Source of the DNA: Brachyspira hyodysenteriae ATCC 27164
Lineage (GTDB): Bacteria; Spirochaetota; Brachyspiria; Brachyspirales; Brachyspiraceae
Reading direction: 5' to 3'
Assembly (NCBI RefSeq): GCF_001676785.2
Contig: NZ_CP015910.2
Location: forward strand, 2,232,001-2,296,000
DNA: 64,000 bases
In this document: positions 28,481 to 35,884 of the stretch, piece by piece
Numbering within the stretch: the stretch's first letter is position 1
Layout of the letters: each line of letters starts with the position of its first letter
The notes under the pieces: generated by a model
Databases searched by the model: none
What the model was told of the DNA's origin: nothing
What the model saw: only the letters and a program-made list of their open reading frames with translations
Program-made: the position numbers and the translations under genes

Positions 28481-28580
28481 CTTATAACAGGAGAACTAGC
28501 ACCCAGTTGGGTTGACTTACCGTTGCTTCCTTCCGAACCTGGCGGATTCATCATCAACTGCCGTAGAGCCCCGTTATAAG
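28481..28580 (-). ncRNA. ffs: Signal recognition particle RNA (4.5S, small type)
   Basis: About 100 nt on the minus strand. The ends pair perfectly, CUUAUAAC (28580-28573) with GUUAUAAG (28488-28481). The apical part has the universal SRP helix 8 signature: CAGGUUCGGAAGGAAGCAA, with the GGAA tetraloop and the asymmetric loop that binds Ffh. The lack of an Alu domain marks the small bacterial type. A GGGGCUUUUUAUUU stretch after it serves as terminator. An open frame over this locus is spurious. Confidence 0.95.
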
Positions 28581-28610
28581 AGATGTAAAAAAATAAAAAG
28601 AACATATATA

Positions 28611-28696
28611 CGGAAAGAGTGGGATTCGAACCCACGGTGCGGTTAAGCACACACGACTTCCAATCGTGCTCCTTCGACCAGCTCGGACATCTTTCC
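28611..28696 (-). tRNA. tRNA-Ser (anticodon GGA)
   Basis: A minus-strand class II tRNA with acceptor GGAAAGA/TCTTTCC and discriminator G. The anticodon stem CACGA/TCGTG carries loop TTGGAAG, giving anticodon GGA. It has a long variable arm and the T-loop GGTTCGAATCC. The 3' CCA is not encoded. It is co-directional with tRNA-Arg and the SRP RNA, probably on one transcript. Confidence 0.96.
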
Positions 28697-28708
28697 TAAT
28701 TATAGAAA

Positions 28709-28782
28709 CGTGCCTGAGAAGATTTGAACTTCCAACCTTCAGAACCGCAATCTGATGCTCTATCCAATTGAGCTACAGGCAC
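28709..28782 (-). tRNA. tRNA-Arg (anticodon GCG)
   Basis: Minus strand, acceptor GTGCCTG/CAGGCAC with discriminator G. The anticodon stem TCAGA/TCTGA carries the loop TTGCGGT, so the anticodon is GCG and reads CGC and CGU. Most bacteria use ACG edited to ICG for this box. The 3' CCA is not encoded. It is the first gene of a tRNA-Arg, tRNA-Ser, SRP RNA cluster. Confidence 0.95.
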
Positions 28783-28801
28783 ATAAGTTTTTAGTTTAAG
28801 A

Positions 28802-28829
28802 ATTATAACATAGATGATATTTTTTGCAA
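28802..28829 (-). promoter_or_regulatory. Promoter of the tRNA/SRP RNA cluster
   Basis: Minus strand TTGCAA at 28829-28824, 16-bp spacer, TATAAT at 28807-28802, about 20 bp before tRNA-Arg. Confidence 0.65.
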
Positions 28830-28920
28830 ATATAAAATTCTTATTTTTAATATTTGATAATAATAAAAATATATCTTAAAAATACAATGAATTTTTCAGT
28901 GAATAAACTCGCTATAATAA

Positions 28921-28972
28921 AAAATCTCTAGAAACAACTATAATTCATATATAGTTAGCTGCTAGAGATTTT
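28921..28972 (-). terminator. Long hairpin terminator after the beta-barrel gene
   Basis: AAAATCTCTAG (28921-28931) pairs with CTAGAGATTTT (28962-28972), with an inner ACTAT/ATAGT stem. On the minus strand a T run continues after the stem (TTTTTTATTATAG). Confidence 0.8.
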
Positions 28973-28992
28973 AAAATTATATTATTTTATTA

Positions 28993-29757
28993 TTAATCAA
29001 ATAGATTATCTCCAATCTTCAATCCTAATTGAATGCCTAAATCAAATGAAGCCAAATTTCTGCTGTCAATTACTTTAACCCATTTATTAGCACTATCATA
29101 ATAACCATCTGTACCTCTCAAATCTATACCGAAATCTGTTCCTATATAAGCACCCAATAAAAGAGCAACTTTATCATGAACATAGAAAGAATAATCAAAT
29201 GTAAGTTTAACATAAGTAATAACAGAGTTTTTCATTACATTATTTAAATTATTAACATCATAGTATCCGTCTGTTTTTGTTGTGGTATTTCCTGAAGTAA
29301 GCTCCATTGAATGTGTTAAATATAATGGAATTTTTACTCCTATTCCTAAGCCGAAAGCAAAATTTTGATAATGAAATTTAGGAAGTATACCTATAGATAA
29401 GCTTTCAAAAGTATAATATTCTTTTTTAGTCTTATCTACATTATTCTCTTTATAAGAACCAGATAATCCGAATGAATCATGAGCATATCCTAAATCTAAT
29501 AATAAACTGATACCTATATCTCCGTCTGATACTGCATATCCTCCGTAAATATTTACTCCGGCATCAAATCCAACTGTACCGCTGTCTTTTTTATAATTCT
29601 TCTTATATTCTTCAGATACATTATTATCAAATCCAATATTATAGAAACCTAAACTCATACCTATAGGAACCATAAAACCAAATTGCCAGCCGCTTGCTGC
29701 AAATGACATCTTAGCAAATATAAAAATAATTGATAGTATGATAGTAATTCTCTTCAT
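28993..29757 (-). CDS. Putative outer-membrane beta-barrel protein
   Basis: A 254-residue exported protein. The signal peptide (MKRITIILSIIFIFAKMSFA) is followed by Gly-rich amphipathic strands (GWQFGFMVPIGMSLGFYNIG, FAFGLGIGVKIPLYLT, VALLLGAYIGTDFGIDLRG) typical of an 8- to 12-strand barrel. The start is ATG 29757 because GGAG lies 8 bp upstream; the in-frame TTG overlaps it. I cannot name the family. It may be a surface-exposed protein. Confidence 0.7.
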   Translation of the reverse strand: MKRITIILSIIFIFAKMSFAASGWQFGFMVPIGMSLGFYNIGFDNNVSEEYKKNYKKDSGTVGFDAGVNIYGGYAVSDGDIGISLLLDLGYAHDSFGLSGSYKENNVDKTKKEYYTFESLSIGILPKFHYQNFAFGLGIGVKIPLYLTHSMELTSGNTTTKTDGYYDVNNLNNVMKNSVITYVKLTFDYSFYVHDKVALLLGAYIGTDFGIDLRGTDGYYDSANKWVKVIDSRNLASFDLGIQLGLKIGDNLFD

Positions 29758-29785
29758 AAAATACTCCAAAATAGTAAAATATAAA

Positions 29786-30250
29786 TTATATTTCAGGCAT
29801 ATCTATTTTTTTAGCTTCATGCCATAATTTATCTAAATTATAATATTCTCTTCCTTCTTCAGTGAATATATGAACAACTAAAAAACCATAATCGCTCAAA
29901 TACCAAACGCCCTCAGGATCATTATCATTTTCAGCATAAGGAAGAACTCCGTCTTCTTTTAAATCTTTATAAACCGCATCGGAACCTGCTTTCATCTGAG
30001 GTGAAGAAGAAGCTGTGGCCAATATAAAAAAGTCTGAAAGAGTTGTTACATCTTCTAAATCCAATATAACAATATCTTCAAGTTTCTTATCATATAAAGC
30101 CTTAGCAGCTTTTAAAGTTAATTCTTTAGCTTTCTCTTTATCTATAAATTTTTTCTTTCTTTTTTTAAGTTTTGTTTCTAAAACCTCATTTGCTTCATTA
30201 TTATTATTTAATTCTTTATTTTCATTGTTTTTATCATTGTGTAATTTCAT
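29786..30250 (-). CDS. rsfS: Ribosomal silencing factor RsfS
   Basis: A 154-residue RsfS/Iojap protein, which binds L14 and blocks joining of ribosomal subunits when nutrients are short. The core begins at LTLKAAKALYDKKLEDIVIL and includes SDFFILATASSSPQMKAGSDAV and EGVWYLSDYGFLVVHIFT. The first 45 or so residues are a charged Asn/Lys/Glu-rich extension not usual in the family. I start it at ATG 30250, 9 bp after GGGGA. It overlaps the upstream LCP gene by 17 bp, a pairing often seen in bacteria. Confidence 0.92.
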   Translation of the reverse strand: MKLHNDKNNENKELNNNNEANEVLETKLKKRKKKFIDKEKAKELTLKAAKALYDKKLEDIVILDLEDVTTLSDFFILATASSSPQMKAGSDAVYKDLKEDGVLPYAENDNDPEGVWYLSDYGFLVVHIFTEEGREYYNLDKLWHEAKKIDMPEI

Positions 30251-31460
30251 AGTAATCATTCCCCAAAATTAATACTGCATTATTTAATACTCTTCTATCT
30301 GTTTTTGCATATACTCTTGTTACTCTGCCTTCATTAGCAACCATAAAAGCCTTCTCAATTTGTCCGTCCCTTATAAGAACAACACTTTCATTGAGATTCG
30401 TACCAAAGTTGCCGTATTCTCCGGCAGCAAAACCTCTGTAACGCATTCTAATATTTATTCTGTCGGCAAGCCCTCCAACTGTTGTAGCATTTAAAACAGT
30501 TAAACTTACATCTTCATTATTTAATTCACTTTTCTGTGTTTTAAGCTCAACATATAATGTCAAATCGTCCATCTGCTTAATAAAAGCACTTCCTTCAAAT
30601 ATAGGAGTCAAAATACCATTATCATCTACCCTTGCATCTATATTTTCTATAACCAATGTTCTTTCATTGCTGTTTGCAAGTATATTCATAATAGCATTAA
30701 TATCAGGAGGTCTTAAATTACTTTTTATTTTAGAAAACAAAGCATTTCTCATATCTTTAGAATGAATAATACTTCTAAGTTGAGGACTTTGTATTAAAGC
30801 TATCATAGAATTAACTATAACATCTTCAAGTCTGTATAAAGTTTCTATATCCTCATATCCTTTCATATTCAAATAATGAAGATATGATATTATCTTTTTT
30901 CCTGTAAACATCCATTCGCCTATATCAAATAATAATTCGTATCCTTTCTCCTCATCTTTAAAATTAATAGGCTCTTCAACATACATTTTAACGCCGCCGA
31001 TTAAATCTATGATATCAGATATTTGATTATTATCAATAGCTATTCTATAAGTTATTTTTTTATTAACTGAATTTTCTATTGCCCTGAAAACCGCATTTTC
31101 TCCGCCATTTTTATACAATTCATTTATAACTATAGGAGATGAATCCGGACTTTCCCATAATGCTATATTTCTAGGCAAACCTATTAGTCCTATTCTATTA
31201 TTCAAGCTGGATATGATTCCTACATAAGCACCATAAATATCATTATTGTCATCTATAAATAAAACTGAAAAATATAAAGGTTCATCATTCTTTTTAGCTA
31301 TATCTAATTTACTTATAAAAAAGTAATAAAATATTATGCCAATAAAAGATACTGAAAATATTATAGAAAAAATAATCAGCATAACAGCTTTTTTATTAGC
31401 CTGACTTATAGTTTTTAAAGCTTTATCATTCAATTTTTTTTCATTTCTATTATTCATCAA
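30234..31460 (-). CDS. LytR-CpsA-Psr family protein with LytR C-terminal domain
   Basis: A 408-residue protein with one N-terminal membrane helix (about 28-52), an extracytoplasmic LCP domain (IGLIGLPRNIALWE to RLEDVIVNSMIALI) and a C-terminal LytR_C domain (VSLTVLNATTVGGLADRI to LGNDYYEI). LCP enzymes attach glycopolymers to peptidoglycan in Gram-positives. In spirochaetes the acceptor and polymer are unknown. The family motif PRD is PRN here. It is the first gene of a two-gene operon with rsfS. Confidence 0.85.
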   Translation of the reverse strand: MMNNRNEKKLNDKALKTISQANKKAVMLIIFSIIFSVSFIGIIFYYFFISKLDIAKKNDEPLYFSVLFIDDNNDIYGAYVGIISSLNNRIGLIGLPRNIALWESPDSSPIVINELYKNGGENAVFRAIENSVNKKITYRIAIDNNQISDIIDLIGGVKMYVEEPINFKDEEKGYELLFDIGEWMFTGKKIISYLHYLNMKGYEDIETLYRLEDVIVNSMIALIQSPQLRSIIHSKDMRNALFSKIKSNLRPPDINAIMNILANSNERTLVIENIDARVDDNGILTPIFEGSAFIKQMDDLTLYVELKTQKSELNNEDVSLTVLNATTVGGLADRINIRMRYRGFAAGEYGNFGTNLNESVVLIRDGQIEKAFMVANEGRVTRVYAKTDRRVLNNAVLILGNDYYEITQ

Positions 31461-31596
31461 TATATGATATATTATGTTAATTAAGTTGTCAAATATATTT
31501 TTAGAAAAGATTATATATAAAAATATTTATGTTAATTATTGAAATTGTTAGAGTTTTTAATATAATATATACTATATAAATATGATGGATTTTATA

Positions 31597-31716
31597 ATGA
31601 ATTTTTTTAGAAAAATTATTTTTATTTTTGGATTATTATTGTCATTAATATCTATAAATGCATTATTGGCATGCAAAAATCCCAAAAAAGAAGAAGATAT
31701 AGACAAAGATTATTAA
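31597..31716 (+). CDS. Small lipoprotein (39 residues)
   Basis: Reads MNFFRKIIFIFGLLLSLISI, then NALLAC and a charged tail ending KKEEDIDKDY. The hydrophobic stretch followed by L-L-A-C is a clear lipobox, leaving a mature peptide of about 16 residues. A GGA ribosome site is 7 bp before ATG 31597; in-frame ATGs at 31582 and 31585 are less likely. The stop is 4 bp before the next gene's ATG, so they are translationally coupled. The function is unknown. Confidence 0.65.
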   Translation: MNFFRKIIFIFGLLLSLISINALLACKNPKKEEDIDKDY

Positions 31717-31720
31717 TTTT

Positions 31721-32698
31721 ATGACTCTTACAAAAAGTAAACTTATACTATTAATTATAATAATACTGCTCTTTAGTATTAATGCATACTCTATAACAAT
31801 AACTATACTGCCGTTTTTAAGTGCAGATGAAACTTGGATAGAAGAATATAAAGCAGATGACGGCATACCTAGGGTACTAGAAGATTCATTAATAAATACA
31901 AAAATGCTGAATGTTACAGATTATGATTTATTAATATCATATTTCAGTTCCTATGATATTGTAGCATCATATAAAAGTATGCAAACTAATATACAATTAG
32001 CAGCCGATTTTATAAAAGAAACATTTAATTCAGATTATATAATAACAGGAGAAATATTAAATTTTAATCTGAAAAAAGGCGGAAAAGATACGGCTAATGT
32101 AGAGTTTAAAGTAAATCTTATAGATATAAACTCATTAAAAACCGTAAAATCTTTTACAGATAAAGGAACCTATACTTTACCAAATAATAGTCCTATATAT
32201 TCAGCAGAAGATGCTCTTTTTACAGAAACAGCATTAGGAGCAGCATCAGCCATAGCATTAAATAAAATAGCTAAAAATATAACAGAATATTTAGGAAATC
32301 CTCCTATAACAGGAATAATAACTAGAATAGAAGATAATAAATTATATATAAATATTGGTAAAAATAATAATATTAAAAAGGGCGATGAATTTTACATATA
32401 TAAAACAGATAAAATTTTGAAGCTTCCAGAAAATATGTTAACAAATAATATAAGTAATATACCAAAAATATCTATCGAAACTAATGATAATACTAAAGGA
32501 TATATATCTGCAAGAAGCAATGAAAAAGGAGACGTATGGTATACAAGTGAAATGCTATATAAATACAGATTTTATAAAAATGAAGAAACACTAGTGGCAT
32601 CTGCAAAAGTTATAGAAATTTATGATTATTATGCAGTATTAGAGAATAAATCTAATGTAAAAATAGAGCCGATGATGATAGTAAAAATAAAAGAGTAG
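31721..32698 (+). CDS. CsgG/FlgT-like exported protein
   Basis: A 325-residue protein with a signal peptide (about 1-24, ending NAYS). The N-terminal half resembles the nucleotide-free Rossmann-like domain of CsgG/TolB-N proteins (ITILPFLSADETW, DYIITGEILNFNLKKGG, VNLIDINSLKTVKSF, ALNKIAKNITEYL). The C-terminal part has the FlgT-like pattern GIITRIEDNKLYINIGKNNN-IKKGDEFYIY. Proteins of this kind act in outer-membrane assemblies. It follows a small lipoprotein by 4 bp and is followed by a propeller-like protein after 11 bp. Confidence 0.7.
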   Translation: MTLTKSKLILLIIIILLFSINAYSITITILPFLSADETWIEEYKADDGIPRVLEDSLINTKMLNVTDYDLLISYFSSYDIVASYKSMQTNIQLAADFIKETFNSDYIITGEILNFNLKKGGKDTANVEFKVNLIDINSLKTVKSFTDKGTYTLPNNSPIYSAEDALFTETALGAASAIALNKIAKNITEYLGNPPITGIITRIEDNKLYINIGKNNNIKKGDEFYIYKTDKILKLPENMLTNNISNIPKISIETNDNTKGYISARSNEKGDVWYTSEMLYKYRFYKNEETLVASAKVIEIYDYYAVLENKSNVKIEPMMIVKIKE

Positions 32699-32709
32699 GA
32701 GAATAATAA

Positions 32710-33693
32710 ATGATATCTAAACAAAATGTTTTATATAATGAAATTGAAAAAGATGATTATTATATATATATAAACCAGAAAACTAATAAGGGTATATTTA
32801 CACCATACTACAAAGGAAGCTGTAATAGTTTTTTATATGATTTTAAATTGGATATATGCAGAACATTCCATAAAAATGCCAGATCATACTCTATAGTTGA
32901 TATGTCATTAGATGGTACTAAAATTATGACTATTTCTGTTACAAGCAATGATTCCCAAAATAATGTATTCAAAATAATAGAAATAGGAACAAATAAAGTA
33001 TTGCTTGAAATAAATGATCTTTATGTATATGAGGCTTTTTTTACAGGAAATCCTAGATATATATTTATAAGAGCAAGAGAAGTAAATATAATGAAGGTAT
33101 TTGTGTATGATGTACAGACTAGAAAAACTATGCATACATTAAAAGAAAATATACATATTGGAAGCGGATCTTTTAATGAACAGAGAATTATATTTACATA
33201 CCCTTCTATATCAGAAAATAAAGTTATAAATTATTTGAATTTTAATACTTTAACTGAAACTAAAGAATCAATAGGATATTCAGATATTAGAGTATCTAAA
33301 ATTTTTAATGCTTCTAATAAAGAATTGCTTTTGGTAGATAATGACGAATCTGTATCTTTATATAGTGGTAAAAAAATATTTTGGAAAATTCAGTTTCTTT
33401 CTTTTCTTAACCATTATATAGGAGGATTCTTCTATCTAAAAGAAGATAATAAAGTATATTTAGATACTCCTGCTATAATACAAGAAAAAATGTCTAATAA
33501 TCAAATTGATGCTATGGTTTTATATAGGATAGATGCTTATTCTGGTAATATAGAAACTATACAATTGCCGTCTAAAATAAAATATAAGAGATTTACCCAT
33601 ATGTTCGATTATAAATTAATAGATGCTGCAGGAAATATATTTGATTTAAAAGACAGGACTGCATATTCATTTCCTTTAAATACTCATAGGTAA
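32710..33693 (+). CDS. Hypothetical beta-propeller-like protein
   Basis: A 327-residue protein without signal peptide or membrane helix. It is almost all beta-strand by eye, with repeated motifs of the kind SLDGTKIMTISV, NPRYIFIRA and VFVYDVQTRKTMHTL that recall WD40/TolB-type propeller blades. No clear family. It has a GGAG ribosome site 8 bp before ATG and sits 11 bp after the CsgG-like gene, so it likely shares its transcript. It seems cytoplasmic although the partner genes are exported. Confidence 0.55.
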   Translation: MISKQNVLYNEIEKDDYYIYINQKTNKGIFTPYYKGSCNSFLYDFKLDICRTFHKNARSYSIVDMSLDGTKIMTISVTSNDSQNNVFKIIEIGTNKVLLEINDLYVYEAFFTGNPRYIFIRAREVNIMKVFVYDVQTRKTMHTLKENIHIGSGSFNEQRIIFTYPSISENKVINYLNFNTLTETKESIGYSDIRVSKIFNASNKELLLVDNDESVSLYSGKKIFWKIQFLSFLNHYIGGFFYLKEDNKVYLDTPAIIQEKMSNNQIDAMVLYRIDAYSGNIETIQLPSKIKYKRFTHMFDYKLIDAAGNIFDLKDRTAYSFPLNTHR

Positions 33694-33738
33694 TGATATA
33701 CTATTGATTTTTTGAGAAAAATTTATATAATAATAATT

Positions 33739-34221
33739 ATGTTAAGAAATGCAATAATATTAATTTCAATATTGATATTCACTATCTCATGTGATGAAAA
33801 TAATACTAAAGAAGTATGCAATGTATGTAATGAAACAAAAACTCTTTCAGCAAAAGAATATCATGTATTAATTAATAAAGGTACAGAAACTCCTTTCACA
33901 GGAGATCTTTTAAATATAAAAGAAGACGGAATATATACATGCAAAATCTGTGATACACCATTATTTCGTTCTGAAGCCAAATTTAATTCTGGAACAGGAT
34001 GGCCTAGCTTTGATGATGCTATTAAAGAAAACATAAAGTTAGTACCGGATGGAGACAGAATTGAGGTTGTATGTGCAAAATGCGGAGGACATATGGGACA
34101 TGTATTTTATGGAGAAGGTTTTACAGAAAAAGAAACCAGATATTGTATTAATTCTGTTTCTTTGAATTTCGTTAATAAATTCACAAATGAAAATAATAAT
34201 GAAAATTCTGAAAATAAATAA
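33739..34221 (+). CDS. msrB: Peptide methionine-R-sulfoxide reductase, lipoprotein
   Basis: A 160-residue MsrB with an exported N-terminus (MLRNAIILISILIFTISC, a likely lipoprotein signal). The enzyme core shows KGTETPFTGDLL, the zinc pairs CKIC and CAKC, GTGWPSF, GHMGHVFYG, and the catalytic Cys in RYCINSVSL. It repairs R-form methionine sulfoxide outside the cytoplasm. ATG 33739 is preferred; a TTG at 33712 would only lengthen the signal. msrA, for the S-form, follows after 53 bp. Confidence 0.9.
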   Translation: MLRNAIILISILIFTISCDENNTKEVCNVCNETKTLSAKEYHVLINKGTETPFTGDLLNIKEDGIYTCKICDTPLFRSEAKFNSGTGWPSFDDAIKENIKLVPDGDRIEVVCAKCGGHMGHVFYGEGFTEKETRYCINSVSLNFVNKFTNENNNENSENK

Positions 34222-34274
34222 TATTCCAAGATAATAAAGAAACTAAAATCTAAAATTACGGAGTTTAATATACT

Positions 34275-34883
34275 ATGATAAAAAAAACAATAATAACAAT
34301 CTTATCTTTATTATCAATTATTTCATGCTCTCAAAAGCTTAACAGCCAAAATATTAATGATAAAGGTAACAATATGAACAATAATACAGCTATGCCTGAA
34401 AATGTAAAATATGCTTATTTTTCCTCAGGATGTTTCTGGGGAACAGAATATTGGTTTGAAAAATCAAAGGGTGTTATATCTGTTGTAAGCGGATATGCAG
34501 GCGGACATAAAGTAAACCCTACATATCAGGAAGTATGCACAGGACTTACAGGACATTTAGAAACTGTAAGAGTTGCTTATGATCCTGAAAAAACAACTTA
34601 TGAAGAATTGGTAAAACTTTTCTTTGAAACTCATGATTTTACTCAAAAAAATGGACAAGGTCCTGATATAGGATCGCAATATTTATCTGCAATTTTCTAT
34701 CAGAATGATGAAGAAAAAGAAACAGCAGAAAAATATGTTGCTATGCTAAGAGAAAAAAAATATGATGTTGCTACAACTATAAGACCATTTAAAAATTTCT
34801 ATGAGGCAGAAGATTATCATCAGAACTATTATGCTAGAAAAGGATCTATGCCTTATTGTCATTTCTATACAAAAATATTTTAA
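34275..34883 (+). CDS. msrA: Peptide methionine-S-sulfoxide reductase, lipoprotein
   Basis: A 202-residue MsrA with a lipoprotein signal (MIKKTIITILSLLSIISC). The catalytic motif is SGCFWGTEYWF (Cys near 52), followed by GYAGGHKVNPTYQEVCTG and the C-terminal EDYHQNYYARK. It reduces S-form methionine sulfoxide. Together with the adjacent msrB lipoprotein it forms a repair pair for oxidised surface or periplasmic proteins. A CGGAG ribosome site precedes the ATG. A strong terminator follows. Confidence 0.94.
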   Translation: MIKKTIITILSLLSIISCSQKLNSQNINDKGNNMNNNTAMPENVKYAYFSSGCFWGTEYWFEKSKGVISVVSGYAGGHKVNPTYQEVCTGLTGHLETVRVAYDPEKTTYEELVKLFFETHDFTQKNGQGPDIGSQYLSAIFYQNDEEKETAEKYVAMLREKKYDVATTIRPFKNFYEAEDYHQNYYARKGSMPYCHFYTKIF

Positions 34884-34907
34884 TTAAAAATATAATGATT
34901 AAAAAAT

Positions 34908-34949
34908 AAAATAGGCTTTAAATTTTTAATATTTAAAGCCTATTTTTTA
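34908..34949 (+). terminator. Terminator after msrA
   Basis: AAAATAGGCTTTAAA (34908-34922) pairs with TTTAAAGCCTATTTT (34932-34946); T-rich sequence follows in both directions, so it may also serve the convergent phosphoesterase gene. Confidence 0.85.
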
Positions 34950-34971
34950 TTTTTACTTTTTTATTAATTTA

Positions 34972-35868
34972 TTACTTACTGCTTTTGAAAGTTATTATAA
35001 CTACTTCAGGATAAGCAAATAATCTAAGCGGCATAAGAACAGCACCTATTCCTGAAGTAACATAAACTTTCATATTACCATAATTCATAAGTCCGTAAAC
35101 AGCAGGAAAAAGAGGATATTCTCTATTTTTGTTTATTCCTTCCCATACCCACATAGGAAGAAAACTTATCTGAAGTCCATGAGTATGTCCTGAGAAAAAG
35201 AAATCTATAAACTTCATATATCCTCCGTCTTTTGCTCTTTTCAAAGGTATATTAGGTTCATGAGATAATAGTATATGGAAATCTTCTGCTTTAACATTAC
35301 TAGTGGCAATATCAAATTTAACATCATCTGTTAAAAAATCCCCTACCCCTCCTATAGATATGCATTCTCCGCTTTCATTTGTTATAAATAAAATATCATT
35401 ATCAATTACTTTAAATCCATTAGAATACAAAGCATTAGAAACATCTTCAGTACTTTCCCAATTATCATGATTACCTAAAACAGCATATTTACCATATTTA
35501 GCTTCCAAGCCTTTTATTCCATTATTGAATTTCTCAGTATTCTTTTTATCATAATGACTAAATTTATGAGGAGCACTATAAATATAATCGCCTCCAAATA
35601 ATATCATATCAGGTTTTTCATTCATTATTAAATCAGACATTCTTATTACATGACTTTCAGGTATATAAAGCCCAGCATGCATATCTGCAGCTAAAGCCAA
35701 TTTCATATTATCAAAACTTTTAGGCAAATCTTCAAATTCTAAAGTAATATATCTCACCCTCATAGAATGAGCTGTTTTATACATATATAAATGCATTACA
35801 AATAAAAATATAATCACTACTAAAAATATTATTTTATTTCTTTTTGATACTTTCTTTAAAAAATTCAT
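34972..35868 (-). CDS. Membrane-anchored metallophosphoesterase
   Basis: A 298-residue calcineurin-like phosphoesterase (YkuE/YaeI type) with one N-terminal membrane helix (about 11-30). Metal-site motifs: AADMHAG (about 56-62), GGDYIYS, LGNHDNW, LLSHEPN and FFSGHTHGLQI. Members of this group can hydrolyse UDP-sugars of lipid A synthesis (LpxH/LpxI-like) or act more broadly; the substrate here is not clear. It is 16 bp after the permease-like gene and probably co-transcribed. Confidence 0.88.
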   Translation of the reverse strand: MNFLKKVSKRNKIIFLVVIIFLFVMHLYMYKTAHSMRVRYITLEFEDLPKSFDNMKLALAADMHAGLYIPESHVIRMSDLIMNEKPDMILFGGDYIYSAPHKFSHYDKKNTEKFNNGIKGLEAKYGKYAVLGNHDNWESTEDVSNALYSNGFKVIDNDILFITNESGECISIGGVGDFLTDDVKFDIATSNVKAEDFHILLSHEPNIPLKRAKDGGYMKFIDFFFSGHTHGLQISFLPMWVWEGINKNREYPLFPAVYGLMNYGNMKVYVTSGIGAVLMPLRLFAYPEVVIITFKSSK

Positions 35869-35884
35869 TTTTAATCCTTAACCT

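Noticed and set aside
28459-28650. An open frame on the minus strand across the SRP RNA and tRNA-Ser
   Set aside because: It overlaps two well-supported RNA genes and its peptide has no family features.
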